A stretch of 64,000 bases of DNA from Streptococcus suis. GTDB taxonomy: Bacteria; Bacillota; Bacilli; Lactobacillales; Streptococcaceae. Below, one piece after another: positions 47,407 through 55,605 of the stretch. How positions within the stretch are numbered: the stretch's first letter is position 1; each line of letters begins with the position of its first letter. The position numbers and the translations under genes were made by a program. Under the pieces are notes generated by a model. The model did no database searches. It was not told the origin of the DNA and saw nothing but the letters and a program-made list of their open reading frames with translations. The stretch is from NCBI RefSeq assembly GCF_017601095.1, contig NZ_JAGFUX010000001.1, positions 62,001 through 126,000 on the forward strand, given 5' to 3'.

Positions 47407-48561
47407 TTGAAAAAACCAATTATTGAATTTAAAAATGTCTCAAAAGTTTTTGAAGATAGTGGCACAACCGTTCTCAAGGATATTAACTTTGCATTAGAAG
47501 AAGGAAAATTTTATACCTTGTTGGGTGCTTCTGGATCTGGAAAATCAACCATTTTGAACATTATTGCTGGCTTGTTGGACGCGAGTTCTGGCGATATTTT
47601 CCTAGATGGTCAACGGATCAATGATCTTCCAACCAATAAACGGGATGTGCATACCGTTTTTCAGTCCTATGCTCTTTTCCCACATATGTCCGTGTTTGAA
47701 AATGTGGCTTTCCCCTTGAAGTTGCGTAAGGTAGAGAAAGCAGAAATTGAGCGCCGTGTTACGGAAGCTCTTCAAATGGTCCGTCTTTCGGGTTATGAAA
47801 AGCGTTCAATCCAGAAACTCTCTGGTGGACAACGCCAGCGTGTAGCCATTGCTCGTGCTATTATCAACCAGCCCCGCGTGGTCTTGCTGGATGAGCCGCT
47901 TTCTGCCTTGGACCTGAAATTGCGGACAGAGATGCAGTATGAACTCCGTGAGCTGCAGCAGCGGTTGGGGATTACCTTCGTCTTTGTCACTCATGACCAA
48001 GAAGAAGCATTGGCTATGAGTGACTGGATTTTCGTCATGAATGAAGGAGAGATTGTCCAATCTGGAACACCAGTTGATATTTATGACGAACCGATCAACC
48101 ACTTTGTTGCAACCTTTATCGGCGAGTCCAACATTTTGCCTGGTCGTATGATTGAAGACTACCTCGTAGAATTCAATGGCAAACGCTTTGAGGCGGTGGA
48201 CGGCGGTATGCGACCAAATGAAGAGGTCGAAGTGGTCATTCGTCCAGAAGATTTGCAGATTACTCTACCAGAAGAAGGCAAGTTGCAGGTAAAAGTGGAT
48301 ACCCAGCTCTTCCGAGGTGTTCACTATGAAATCATTGCCTACGATGACCTAGGCAATGAATGGATGATTCACTCGACACGCAAGGCCATTGTCGGAGAAG
48401 TAATTGGGCTTGACTTTGAGCCAGAAGATATCCATATCATGCGTCTCAACGAAACGGAAGAAGAATTTGATGCTCGTATTGAAGAGTACGTGGAAATTGA
48501 AGAAGTCGAAGATGGCTTGATCAATGCCATCGAGGAGGAGAGAAATGAAGAAAACCTCTAG
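47407..48561 (+). CDS. potA: Spermidine/putrescine ABC transporter ATPase
   Basis: A 384-residue ATPase. Walker A is [13 protein letters not shown] (about residue 39), the Q-loop is [10 protein letters not shown], the signature is [15 protein letters not shown] and Walker B is [14 protein letters not shown]-terminal TOBE regulatory domain is present from about residue 245. The start is TTG at 47407; the nearby ATG at 47400 is out of frame and soon stops. AAGGA lies about ten bases upstream. It shares 17 bases with potB. Confidence 0.96.
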   Translation: MKKPIIEFKNVSKVFEDSGTTVLKDINFALEEGKFYTLLGASGSGKSTILNIIAGLLDASSGDIFLDGQRINDLPTNKRDVHTVFQSYALFPHMSVFENVAFPLKLRKVEKAEIERRVTEALQMVRLSGYEKRSIQKLSGGQRQRVAIARAIINQPRVVLLDEPLSALDLKLRTEMQYELRELQQRLGITFVFVTHDQEEALAMSDWIFVMNEGEIVQSGTPVDIYDEPINHFVATFIGESNILPGRMIEDYLVEFNGKRFEAVDGGMRPNEEVEVVIRPEDLQITLPEEGKLQVKVDTQLFRGVHYEIIAYDDLGNEWMIHSTRKAIVGEVIGLDFEPEDIHIMRLNETEEEFDARIEEYVEIEEVEDGLINAIEEERNEENL

Positions 48562-49345
48562 ACTGTTTGCTATTCCCTATGCTCTATGGGTTTTCCTCTT
48601 TGTCTTAGCTCCAGTTGTCTTAATCATCTACAAGTCATTTTTTGATTTAGATGGAAATATTACTTTGGATAATTACGCGAGTTATTTCAACTCTCCAAAC
48701 ATGACTTACCTGCGTATGAGTTTCAACTCGATTTTCTATGCAGGCATTATCACCTTGGTCACCTTACTTGTTTCATACCCAACTGCTTATTTTTTGACGC
48801 AACTCAAGCATAAGCAGCTGTGGCTGATGTTGATTATTTTACCGACCTGGGTCAATCTCTTGTTGAAAGCCTATGCCTTCATTGGGATTTTTGGTCAAAA
48901 TGGCTCGATAAATTCCTTCTTGGAGTTTGTTGGCATTGGTGCCCAGCAGATTCTCTTTACAGATTTTTCTTTCATAGCAGTAGCGGCCTACATTGAAATT
49001 CCCTTTATGATTTTACCGATTTTCAATGCGCTAGATGATTTGGATCCAAATCTCATTAATGCTAGTCGGGATTTGGGCGCGACTTCTTGGCAAACCTTTA
49101 CTAAAGTGATTTTTCCTCTTTCTATGAATGGCGTTCGTTCAGGTGTGCAGGCGGTGTTCATTCCAAGTTTAAGCTTGTTTATGTTGACACGCTTGATTGG
49201 AGGAAACCGCGTAATTACCTTGGGAACGGCTATTGAGCAACACTTCCTCACAACACAAAACTGGGGAATGGGCTCTACAATTGGTGTCGTCTTAATTGTG
49301 GCCATGCTCTTTACCATGTGGTTGACGAAAGAGAGGAAAAAATAA
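48545..49345 (+). CDS. potB: Spermidine/putrescine ABC permease
   Basis: A 266-residue permease with six membrane helices and the EAA loop [24 protein letters not shown] that contacts PotA. The ATG at 48545 has GAGGAGAG upstream, inside the end of potA. Its stop shares a base with the potC start. It forms the channel together with PotC. Confidence 0.95.
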   Translation: MKKTSRLFAIPYALWVFLFVLAPVVLIIYKSFFDLDGNITLDNYASYFNSPNMTYLRMSFNSIFYAGIITLVTLLVSYPTAYFLTQLKHKQLWLMLIILPTWVNLLLKAYAFIGIFGQNGSINSFLEFVGIGAQQILFTDFSFIAVAAYIEIPFMILPIFNALDDLDPNLINASRDLGATSWQTFTKVIFPLSMNGVRSGVQAVFIPSLSLFMLTRLIGGNRVITLGTAIEQHFLTTQNWGMGSTIGVVLIVAMLFTMWLTKERKK

Positions 49346-50115
49346 TGAAGAAATTTGCAAAAATTTATCTCACGCTAGCCTTTCTTGTCCTCTATCTTCC
49401 TATTTTTTACTTGATAGCTTATGCCTTTAACGAAGGCGGTGACATGAACGGGTTTACTGGTTTTACCTTGGATTATTTTTCTTCCATGCTGGGGGATAAG
49501 CGTTTGATGCTTATCCTTGCTCAAACCTTTTTCCTAGCATTCACTAGTTCCTTAATTGCGACGATTATTGGTACTTTTGGAGCAATTTATATCCATCAGG
49601 CTCGTCCTCGTTTTCAAAATGCTCTTTTGTCTATCAATAATATCCTAATGGTAGCTCCCGATGTTATGATTGGTGCCAGTTTCTTGATTCTCTTCACTAT
49701 GATTGGCTTCCAATTAGGCTTTGTGTCTGTTTTACTTAGCCATATAGCATTTTCCATTCCGATTGTGGTGTTGATGGTCTTGCCTCGTCTAAAAGAAATG
49801 AATGCGGATATGGTATCTGCAGCCTATGATTTGGGAGCTAGCCAATTTCAGATGCTGCGAGAAATCATGTTGCCGTATCTAACCCCTGCTATTATTGCAG
49901 GATACTTTATGGCCTTTACTTATTCCTTGGATGACTTTGCCGTGACCTTCTTTGTCACAGGAAATGGCTATTCAAACCTTTCTGTTGAGATTTACTCACG
50001 GGCTCGTCAGGGGATTTCTTTGGAGATCAATGCTCTGTCAACTCTTGTCTTCCTCTTTTCAATCTTATTAGTGGTGGGCTATTACTTTATCTCACGTGAA
50101 AAGGAGGCAGAATAA
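49345..50115 (+). CDS. potC: Spermidine/putrescine ABC permease
   Basis: A 256-residue second permease with six membrane helices and the EAA loop MNADMVSAAYDLGASQFQMLREIMLP. The ATG at 49345 overlaps the potB stop (TAATG) and its own stop overlaps potD in the same way, so translation is coupled across the operon. Confidence 0.95.
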   Translation: MKKFAKIYLTLAFLVLYLPIFYLIAYAFNEGGDMNGFTGFTLDYFSSMLGDKRLMLILAQTFFLAFTSSLIATIIGTFGAIYIHQARPRFQNALLSINNILMVAPDVMIGASFLILFTMIGFQLGFVSVLLSHIAFSIPIVVLMVLPRLKEMNADMVSAAYDLGASQFQMLREIMLPYLTPAIIAGYFMAFTYSLDDFAVTFFVTGNGYSNLSVEIYSRARQGISLEINALSTLVFLFSILLVVGYYFISREKEAE

Positions 50116-51185
50116 TGAAGCGACTCTATTCATTTCTAGCAGGAGTAGTGGTAATTATCCTTGCTCTCTGGGCAGTCAGTCAGAATTTGGAAGAGCAGTC
50201 TACCCAGGGAACGACGGATAAATTGGTCATTTACAACTGGGGAGACTATATTGACCCTGAATTGATTGAAGAATTTACAGCTGAAACAGGGATTCAGGTT
50301 GATTACCAGACCTTTGATTCCAACGAAGCCATGTACACCAAAATCAAGCAGGGAGGCACAACCTATGATTTAGCTGTTCCATCAGAGTATATGATTTCAA
50401 AAATGATTGAGGAAGATATGCTGGTCAAGCTGGACAAGTCTAAATTGGAAGGCTTGGACAATATCGATCCGCAGTTTATGGGACTCAGCTTTGATGAGAA
50501 CAATGACTACTCTGTCCCTTACTTCTGGGGCACATTGGGGATTGTTTACAATGAAACCATGGTAGAAAATGCCCCTGAGGAGTGGGAAGATCTCTGGTCA
50601 GAGGAATACCGTGACAATATCATGTTAATCGACGGTGTACGCGAGGTCATGGGCTTTGGCTTGCAGTCTTTGGGCTACAGTCTTAACTCCAAAAATCCAG
50701 CCGAGCTGGAAGAAGCAGCCAATCATCTCTATAATCTGACCCCGAATGTCAAGGCCATTGTTGCAGATGAGATTAAGGGTTACATGATCCAAGATGCAGC
50801 AGCAGTTGCCGTTAGTTTCTCAGGAGAGGCTAGCGAGATGCTAGATGGAAATGAAAACCTTCGTTACGTGGTACCATCAAAAGGTTCTAACCTTTGGTTT
50901 GACAATATGGTTATACCAAAAACAGCCAAGAACATCGACGGTGCTCATGCCTTTATCTCCTTTATGCTTCGTCCAGAAAATGCCTACCGTAATGCAGAGT
51001 ATGTAGGCTATTCAACACCGATTCCAGAAGCTAAGGCTATGTTGGATGAAGAAACGCAGAACGATGAAGCCTTCTACCCGTCAGAAGAAACTATGGAAAA
51101 CATGGAAGTCTATGACAACCTTGGAGTCAAGCTCCTCGGAGCCTATAATGACCTCTTCCTTCAGTTTAAAATGTATCGGAAATAA
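50115..51185 (+). CDS. potD: Spermidine/putrescine-binding protein
   Basis: A 356-residue extracellular substrate-binding protein. A hydrophobic N-terminal segment (about residues 5-22) has no lipobox cysteine, so it is either an uncleaved anchor or a normal signal. The mature part begins LVIYNWGDYIDPELIEEFT, typical of PotD, with FWGTLGIVYN and the Trp/Asp-rich pocket. Polyamine uptake supports stress tolerance and virulence in streptococci. The operon ends at a terminator just behind. Confidence 0.95.
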   Translation: MKRLYSFLAGVVVIILALWAVSQNLEEQSTQGTTDKLVIYNWGDYIDPELIEEFTAETGIQVDYQTFDSNEAMYTKIKQGGTTYDLAVPSEYMISKMIEEDMLVKLDKSKLEGLDNIDPQFMGLSFDENNDYSVPYFWGTLGIVYNETMVENAPEEWEDLWSEEYRDNIMLIDGVREVMGFGLQSLGYSLNSKNPAELEEAANHLYNLTPNVKAIVADEIKGYMIQDAAAVAVSFSGEASEMLDGNENLRYVVPSKGSNLWFDNMVIPKTAKNIDGAHAFISFMLRPENAYRNAEYVGYSTPIPEAKAMLDEETQNDEAFYPSEETMENMEVYDNLGVKLLGAYNDLFLQFKMYRK

Positions 51186-51213
51186 GCATCATTAATCTGA
51201 TGCTTTTTCTTTT
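51184..51213 (+). terminator. Terminator of the pot operon
   Basis: AAGCATCA-TTAATC-TGATGCTT is followed by TTTCTTTT. Confidence 0.85.
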
Positions 51214-51259
51214 ATCCTGGTTCATGATATAATTGTAAAAAAACTAGAAAGAGTATGAC

Positions 51260-51883
51260 ATGGTATTATCAAAGAAACGTGCAAGAAAAGTTATTGAAGA
51301 AATTATCGCCCTCTATCCTGATGCTCAACCAAGTTTGGATTTCCGCAATCATTTTGAATTGGTCTGTGCAGTACTTTTATCTGCTCAGACAACGGATGCT
51401 GCCGTCAACAAGGCGACACCTGGTTTGTTCGCAGCTTTCCCAACACCCCAGGCTATGGCAGCAGCAGAAGTAAAGGACATCGAGCCCTATATTTCTCGCT
51501 TGGGCTTGTATCGCAATAAAGCCAAATTTTTGAAAGAATGCGCTCAGCAGTTATTGGATCGACATGATGGCCTTGTACCTCAAACTCGTGAGGAATTAGA
51601 AGCCTTGGCTGGAGTTGGTAGAAAAACGGCCAACGTAGTGTTGAGTGTTGGATTTGGCATTCCTGCCTTTGCAGTTGATACTCATGTGGGACGGATCTGC
51701 AAACATCATGACATCGTTAAAAAATCAGCTTCTCCTTTGGAAACGGAGAAGCGGGTCATGGAAGTCTTACCACCAGAATTGTGGTTACCAGCCCATCAGG
51801 CTATGATATATTTTGGACGAGAAGTCTGTCATCCAAAAAATCCTGACTGTGATAAATTCCCACAATTATATGAATTTGATTAA
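51260..51883 (+). CDS. nth: Endonuclease III with incomplete Fe-S ligands
   Basis: A 207-residue DNA glycosylase/AP lyase for oxidised pyrimidines. The helix-hairpin-helix is LAGVGRKTANVVLSVGF with the catalytic lysine, and the catalytic Asp lies in AVDTHVGRI. The C-terminal cluster motif keeps only Cys190 and Cys197; the third and fourth positions are Phe200 and Phe206. A [4Fe-4S] cluster therefore cannot be bound normally. TATAAT at about 51228 and an AGAAAG ribosome site precede the ATG. The two-Cys remnant contrasts with total loss in MutY. Confidence 0.92.
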   Translation: MVLSKKRARKVIEEIIALYPDAQPSLDFRNHFELVCAVLLSAQTTDAAVNKATPGLFAAFPTPQAMAAAEVKDIEPYISRLGLYRNKAKFLKECAQQLLDRHDGLVPQTREELEALAGVGRKTANVVLSVGFGIPAFAVDTHVGRICKHHDIVKKSASPLETEKRVMEVLPPELWLPAHQAMIYFGREVCHPKNPDCDKFPQLYEFD

Positions 51884-51912
51884 AAAAATCTTCAGTTTTT
51901 GGAGATTTTTTT
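51882..51912 (+). terminator. Terminator after nth
   Basis: AAAAATCTTCA-GTTTTT-GGAGATTTTTTT; a short stem with a long T run. Confidence 0.65.
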
Positions 51913-51988
51913 AATTTTCTTGTCAGAAATACCTAGCTAAATCAGAACATTTTTAAAATTATTCAACAAAAAACCTGTTAAAATGAAA

Positions 51989-52043
51989 TTATACGAATAT
52001 TCGGCCGGATTTTATTTGAATATTTTGCATAAAAACGAATGTT
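51989..52043 (+). promoter_or_regulatory. Two PurBox-like elements upstream of guaC
   Basis: TTATACGAATATT (51989-52001) and AAAAACGAATGTT (52031-52043) both resemble the PurR-binding PurBox (AWWWCCGAACWWT). Their CGAA cores are 42 bases apart, about four helical turns. Purine-dependent control of guaC is plausible but inferred. Confidence 0.4.
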
Positions 52044-52065
52044 ACATCGTGAACAGCCTTTGATA

Positions 52066-52094
52066 TTGACAAAAACCAAACGATGAGATATAAT
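52066..52094 (+). promoter_or_regulatory. guaC promoter
   Basis: Consensus TTGACA (52066-52071), 17 bases and TATAAT (52089-52094). The leader of about 75 bases can form a small hairpin around AAAGGCG and CGCTTTTC. No purine riboswitch fold is seen. Confidence 0.85.
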
Positions 52095-52176
52095 TTTAGA
52101 TGTCGGTTAAGGAAAGGCGAACAAATACGCTTTTCTTATGTAAAAAATCATTAGAAAACGAACTGAGGAGAAAATC

Positions 52177-53160
52177 ATGTTTAATGAAACACCTGTTTTT
52201 GACTACGAAGATATCCAGTTGATTCCAAATAAATGTATCATCAATAGCCGTTCGGAGGCAGATACATCTGTAACTCTTGGAAAATACAGCTTTAAACTGC
52301 CAGTGGTTCCTGCCAATATGCAGACGATTTTGGATGAAGATGTAGCAGAGATGCTAGCAAAAGATGGTTATTTTTACATCATGCACCGTTTTGATGAAGA
52401 GGGACGAATTCCTTTCATTAAGCGCATGCATGACCAAGGTTTGATTGCTTCCATTTCGGTTGGTGTAAAAGACTATGAGTACGACTTTGTTTCTAGTTTA
52501 AAAGCTGACGCACCTGAATTTATTACCATTGACATCGCACACGGTCATGCGGATAGCGTGATTAAAATGATCAAGCATATCAAGAAAGAATTGCCTGATA
52601 CCTTTGTCATTGCTGGTAATGTCGGCACACCTGAAGCTGTTCGTGAGTTGGAAAATGCCGGTGCGGATGCAACAAAAGTTGGAATTGGTCCAGGTAAGGT
52701 CTGCATCACCAAGGTCAAAACTGGTTTTGGTACAGGCGGTTGGCAGCTGGCTGCCCTTCGTTGGTGTGCAAAGGCTGCTCGTAAGCCGATTATTGCGGAC
52801 GGTGGTATCCGTACCCACGGAGATATTGCCAAATCCATCCGCTTCGGTGCAAGCATGGTCATGATTGGTTCGCTCTTTGCTGGTCATATCGAAAGCCCGG
52901 GGAAGACTGTAGAAGTGGATGGCAAACAGTTTAAAGAATACTACGGTTCTGCCTCTGAATACCAAAAAGGTGCTTACAAAAACGTTGAAGGAAAGAAAAT
53001 TCTCCTGCCAGCCAAAGGACACTTAAAAGATACGCTTGTAGAGATGGAACAGGACTTGCAATCATCCATTTCTTATGCTGGCGGTCGTGATATCACCAGC
53101 TTGAAACACGTGGATTATGTCATCGTGAAAAATTCAATCTGGAACGGTGATTCTATTTAA
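52177..53160 (+). CDS. guaC: GMP reductase
   Basis: A 327-residue TIM-barrel enzyme deaminating GMP to IMP with NADPH in purine salvage. It belongs to the IMPDH/GMPR family: N-terminal [13 protein letters not shown], the loop [23 protein letters not shown] with the catalytic Cys, and [19 protein letters not shown]. It lacks CBS domains, as expected for GuaC rather than GuaB. GAGGAG precedes the ATG. Monocistronic with its own promoter and terminator. Confidence 0.96.
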   Translation: MFNETPVFDYEDIQLIPNKCIINSRSEADTSVTLGKYSFKLPVVPANMQTILDEDVAEMLAKDGYFYIMHRFDEEGRIPFIKRMHDQGLIASISVGVKDYEYDFVSSLKADAPEFITIDIAHGHADSVIKMIKHIKKELPDTFVIAGNVGTPEAVRELENAGADATKVGIGPGKVCITKVKTGFGTGGWQLAALRWCAKAARKPIIADGGIRTHGDIAKSIRFGASMVMIGSLFAGHIESPGKTVEVDGKQFKEYYGSASEYQKGAYKNVEGKKILLPAKGHLKDTLVEMEQDLQSSISYAGGRDITSLKHVDYVIVKNSIWNGDSI

Positions 53161-53168
53161 TAGATATG

Positions 53169-53200
53169 AAGACGGACCCAAAAGAGTCCGTCTTTGATTT
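53169..53200 (+). terminator. Terminator after guaC
   Basis: AAGACGGAC-CCAAAAGA-GTCCGTCTT is followed by TGATTT. Confidence 0.8.
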
Positions 53201-53252
53201 GCACTTTTTTTCTAGGCTTGTTACAATAGAAACGATAAAATAAGGAGATGTT

Positions 53253-54596
53253 ATGTATAAAACTGGTTCTACTAGAGAGCGTTGGAGCCTCTTTCTCAAA
53301 CTCTTTATCCCAATTTTAATCTATCAATTTGCAAATTTTTCTGCCTCATTTATAGACAACATGATGACGGGCCGTTTTAGCACGACCGATTTAGCAGGTG
53401 TTTCTATGGCGACTAGCCTTTGGAATCCGCTTTTTTCTTTCTTAACTGGAATTGTCTCAGCCTTGATTCCCATGATTGGGCAGGAATTGGGGAAGGGAGA
53501 TAAGGAAAAAGTTCGTACGATTTTTCATTCTTTTGTTTATATTGGAATTGGACTGTCCATTTTCTTCTTAACCTGTCTGCTCTTTTTAGCTCGGCCGTTT
53601 TTAGCCAATCTGCAACTAGAAACAGCAGTTAGACAGGTAGCAGAGACTTATCTCTTTTATATGGCATTTGGACTGCCTCCCTTTCTGTTGTTCAGTATCT
53701 GTCGCTCTTTTTTTGATAGTATAGGCCTGACAAAACTGTCCATGTACCTAATGTTGCTGCTGGTACCTTTGAATTCTCTCTTTAACTATTTATTGATTTA
53801 TGGGAAAATGGGGCTTCCAGCCCTCGGAGGAGCAGGAGCTGGGCTGGGTACAAGTCTTGCTTACTGGTGCCTATTGTTCATCATTCTCTTAGTGACCAAG
53901 TTTCACTCGGCCATTCAAGCATTTTCGATTTGGAAATGGACGCCCATCCATAAAAAATGGATTAAAGAAGGCCTGCGTATTGGCTTACCGATTGGTTTAC
54001 AAGTTTTTGCAGAAGTCGCGATTTTTGCAGTTGTCGGCCTCTATATGTCAAACTATTCTTCCTTGACCATTGCTGCTCACCAGGCAGCCATGAATTTTGC
54101 GACTTTGCTCTATGCCTTTCCTTTGAGTGTGTCTATGACCTTGCCGATTGTCATCTCGTATGAAATCGGCGCAAGTGATGGTGAATCGGTGCGTTCCTAT
54201 ACTCAGATTGGACGTTTGACTGCTTTGGCATTTGCTAGTTTAACTCTGTCCTTTTTGTATTTCAATCGTCAATGGGTAGCTAGCCTCTACGGTCAAGAAG
54301 CGGACTTTATCCAGTTAACGGCTAGTTTCCTCACCTTTGCCCTCTTTTTTCAATTAGCAGATGCCTTCACGGCGCCTATACAAGGAATCCTGCGTGGCTA
54401 CAAGGATACCAGCGTTCCTTTCGTTTTGGGATTGGTCTCTTACTGGTCCATAACTTTTCCCCTTGCTTGGTTCCTGGATGCCTGGCTAAAACTTGGTCCA
54501 AAAGCTTTTTGGATTGGTCTGATTACCGGTATTTTCTGCTGCGGTATTAGCCTTAACTTACGATTAAAATGGATTCAAAAGGAGTCAGGTTTATGA
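53253..54596 (+). CDS. MATE family efflux transporter
   Basis: A 447-residue cation-coupled multidrug exporter with about twelve membrane helices in two homologous halves. Typical segments are FIDNMMTGRFSTTDLAGVSMATSLW, EGLRIGLPIGLQVFAE and GILRGYKDTSVPF. TAAGGAG precedes the ATG at 53253. Its stop overlaps the ATG of the next small gene, so the two are co-translated. Likely exports cationic drugs or toxins; the specific substrate is unknown. Confidence 0.92.
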   Translation: MYKTGSTRERWSLFLKLFIPILIYQFANFSASFIDNMMTGRFSTTDLAGVSMATSLWNPLFSFLTGIVSALIPMIGQELGKGDKEKVRTIFHSFVYIGIGLSIFFLTCLLFLARPFLANLQLETAVRQVAETYLFYMAFGLPPFLLFSICRSFFDSIGLTKLSMYLMLLLVPLNSLFNYLLIYGKMGLPALGGAGAGLGTSLAYWCLLFIILLVTKFHSAIQAFSIWKWTPIHKKWIKEGLRIGLPIGLQVFAEVAIFAVVGLYMSNYSSLTIAAHQAAMNFATLLYAFPLSVSMTLPIVISYEIGASDGESVRSYTQIGRLTALAFASLTLSFLYFNRQWVASLYGQEADFIQLTASFLTFALFFQLADAFTAPIQGILRGYKDTSVPFVLGLVSYWSITFPLAWFLDAWLKLGPKAFWIGLITGIFCCGISLNLRLKWIQKESGL

Positions 54597-54964
54597 AAAA
54601 ATCACTTACTTTCTATCTATGTCTTATTATTCTTGTAACCCTGTTGATTTTTAGTCAGGTCAAATGGTCAGTTGAATTACCCAATTCCCAATCTCTTGTC
54701 TTGACAGAAAATAACCAGCTTCTTAAGGAACTTTCTGGAAAGGATGCCCAGCTCTTTTTGCTTCAGTTAGAATCTACCAAGCCCTATTTCTTCAATAATG
54801 CCAGTGCAACTGATCAGCCAAGTAATCCTGACCGATTGTTGGTGATGAAAGTGGAGGAAGAGACTTACTATTTATATGAAAAAGATCAAAAAACATTTTT
54901 GATGAAACCTTACCAATATACTGTTGAGTTACCATCTAACCTGGATGCCATCTTAACAAACTAA
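54593..54964 (+). CDS. Hypothetical membrane-anchored or secreted small protein
   Basis: A 123-residue protein starting MKKSLTFYLCLIILVTLLIFS, a single hydrophobic segment that may be an anchor or signal, followed by a soluble beta-rich domain with YYLYEKDQKTFLMKPYQYTVE. The Cys in the hydrophobic stretch is not in a convincing lipobox. The ATG at 54593 overlaps the MATE stop (ATGA), with GGAG upstream. I do not recognise the family. Coupling to the MATE exporter suggests a shared transcript, not necessarily a shared function. Confidence 0.75.
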   Translation: MKKSLTFYLCLIILVTLLIFSQVKWSVELPNSQSLVLTENNQLLKELSGKDAQLFLLQLESTKPYFFNNASATDQPSNPDRLLVMKVEEETYYLYEKDQKTFLMKPYQYTVELPSNLDAILTN

Positions 54965-54995
54965 AAATCCAGAAATTTCTTTCTGGATTTTCTTA
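54963..54995. terminator. Terminator between the MATE operon and tautomerase
   Basis: AAAATCCAGAAA-TTTC-TTTCTGGATTTT is nearly symmetrical, with T runs for both convergent units. Confidence 0.8.
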
Positions 54996-55175
54996 TTTTC
55001 GTTTCATTTCGCCTTGTGGGTAGTAGGTTCCTTCAGGCATATCATTTATAAAAACATGGATTGCTTCTTTGGGTGCCTTAGTATTTCGTGACACAACCTC
55101 GGTCACTTCACGCGCCAGAGCAATTTTCTGTTCTTCCGTGCGTCCTTCAAATAAATCAATTCGTACAAATGGCAT
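54993..55175 (-). CDS. 4-oxalocrotonate tautomerase family protein
   Basis: A 60-residue tautomerase with the catalytic amino-terminal Pro exposed after Met removal (MPFVRIDLFEGRTEEQK) and the basic Arg near residue 11. Length is typical of the hexameric 4-OT group. In other streptococci it is adjacent to tdk; here it is separated from tdk by the 3.5-kb McrBC-containing insertion. AAAGGAG precedes the ATG. The physiological substrate is unknown. Confidence 0.88.
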   Translation of the reverse strand: MPFVRIDLFEGRTEEQKIALAREVTEVVSRNTKAPKEAIHVFINDMPEGTYYPQGEMKRK

Positions 55176-55203
55176 ATAGTTTCTCCTTTAGTTTGCTCGT
55201 TTC

Positions 55204-55272
55204 AGTATAGCATAAATTTCACCTGCTTTCTATAAGTAAGCAATTGACATCGCTTACAATTTATGCTAATCT
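55204..55272. promoter_or_regulatory. Divergent promoters with nested inverted repeats
   Basis: On the plus strand TTGACA (55244-55249), 17 bases and TAATCT (55267-55272) precede the 74-codon gene. On the minus strand a TATACT box (55209-55204) precedes the tautomerase gene. A perfect 11-bp inverted repeat, TAGCATAAATT (55208-55218) and AATTTATGCTA (55258-55268), spans both, and GTAAGC/GCTTAC (55236-55241, 55252-55257) lies inside it. Confidence 0.55.
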
Positions 55273-55297
55273 ACACGTACATAGGAGGTAATAGCTT

Positions 55298-55522
55298 ATG
55301 AATTATTTTTATCGTATGATTTTATCCTTCTTACTGGCTGGATTATTTTTGTATCTAGTAATAACTGTTTATTATCAAACTATATGGGAAGGCCCCTTGT
55401 TTCTTGCATTTTCCTTCCTCAGCTTAATCTATGGATGTGTTATGCTCTACAAGTGGAAACCAAAGGCAGCTAAAATCATTTTTGAGTGTGTCGGAAATTT
55501 CTTAACATTACCTTTGACCTAA
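55298..55522 (+). CDS. Hypothetical 74-residue membrane protein
   Basis: A small protein with two hydrophobic segments (about residues 8-28 and 34-52) and a short basic C-terminal part. ATAGGAGG lies before the ATG, and a consensus promoter lies upstream. It ends at a terminator whose core sequence is repeated after the mcrC-like gene. No family is recognised. It sits at the left edge of the insertion between tautomerase and tdk, so it may belong to the accessory block. Confidence 0.65.
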   Translation: MNYFYRMILSFLLAGLFLYLVITVYYQTIWEGPLFLAFSFLSLIYGCVMLYKWKPKAAKIIFECVGNFLTLPLT

Positions 55523-55528
55523 TATCAA

Positions 55529-55556
55529 ACAAGCTCAAATCGGGCTTTTTTTTCTT
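55529..55556 (+). terminator. Terminator, left copy of a 19-bp direct repeat
   Basis: ACAAGCTCAAATCGGGCTT (55529-55547) folds as AAGCTC-AAATC-GGGCTT and is followed by a run of T. The same 19 bases recur at 58721-58739. Confidence 0.8.
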
Positions 55557-55605
55557 GTTAACATGCTAATTAATAGAGTATAATAGAATAAATTAGGAGG
55601 TATGT

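Noticed and set aside
51989-52176. Purine riboswitch upstream of guaC
   Set aside because: The leader after the promoter is only about 75 bases and lacks the three-way junction core and terminator expected of that riboswitch.
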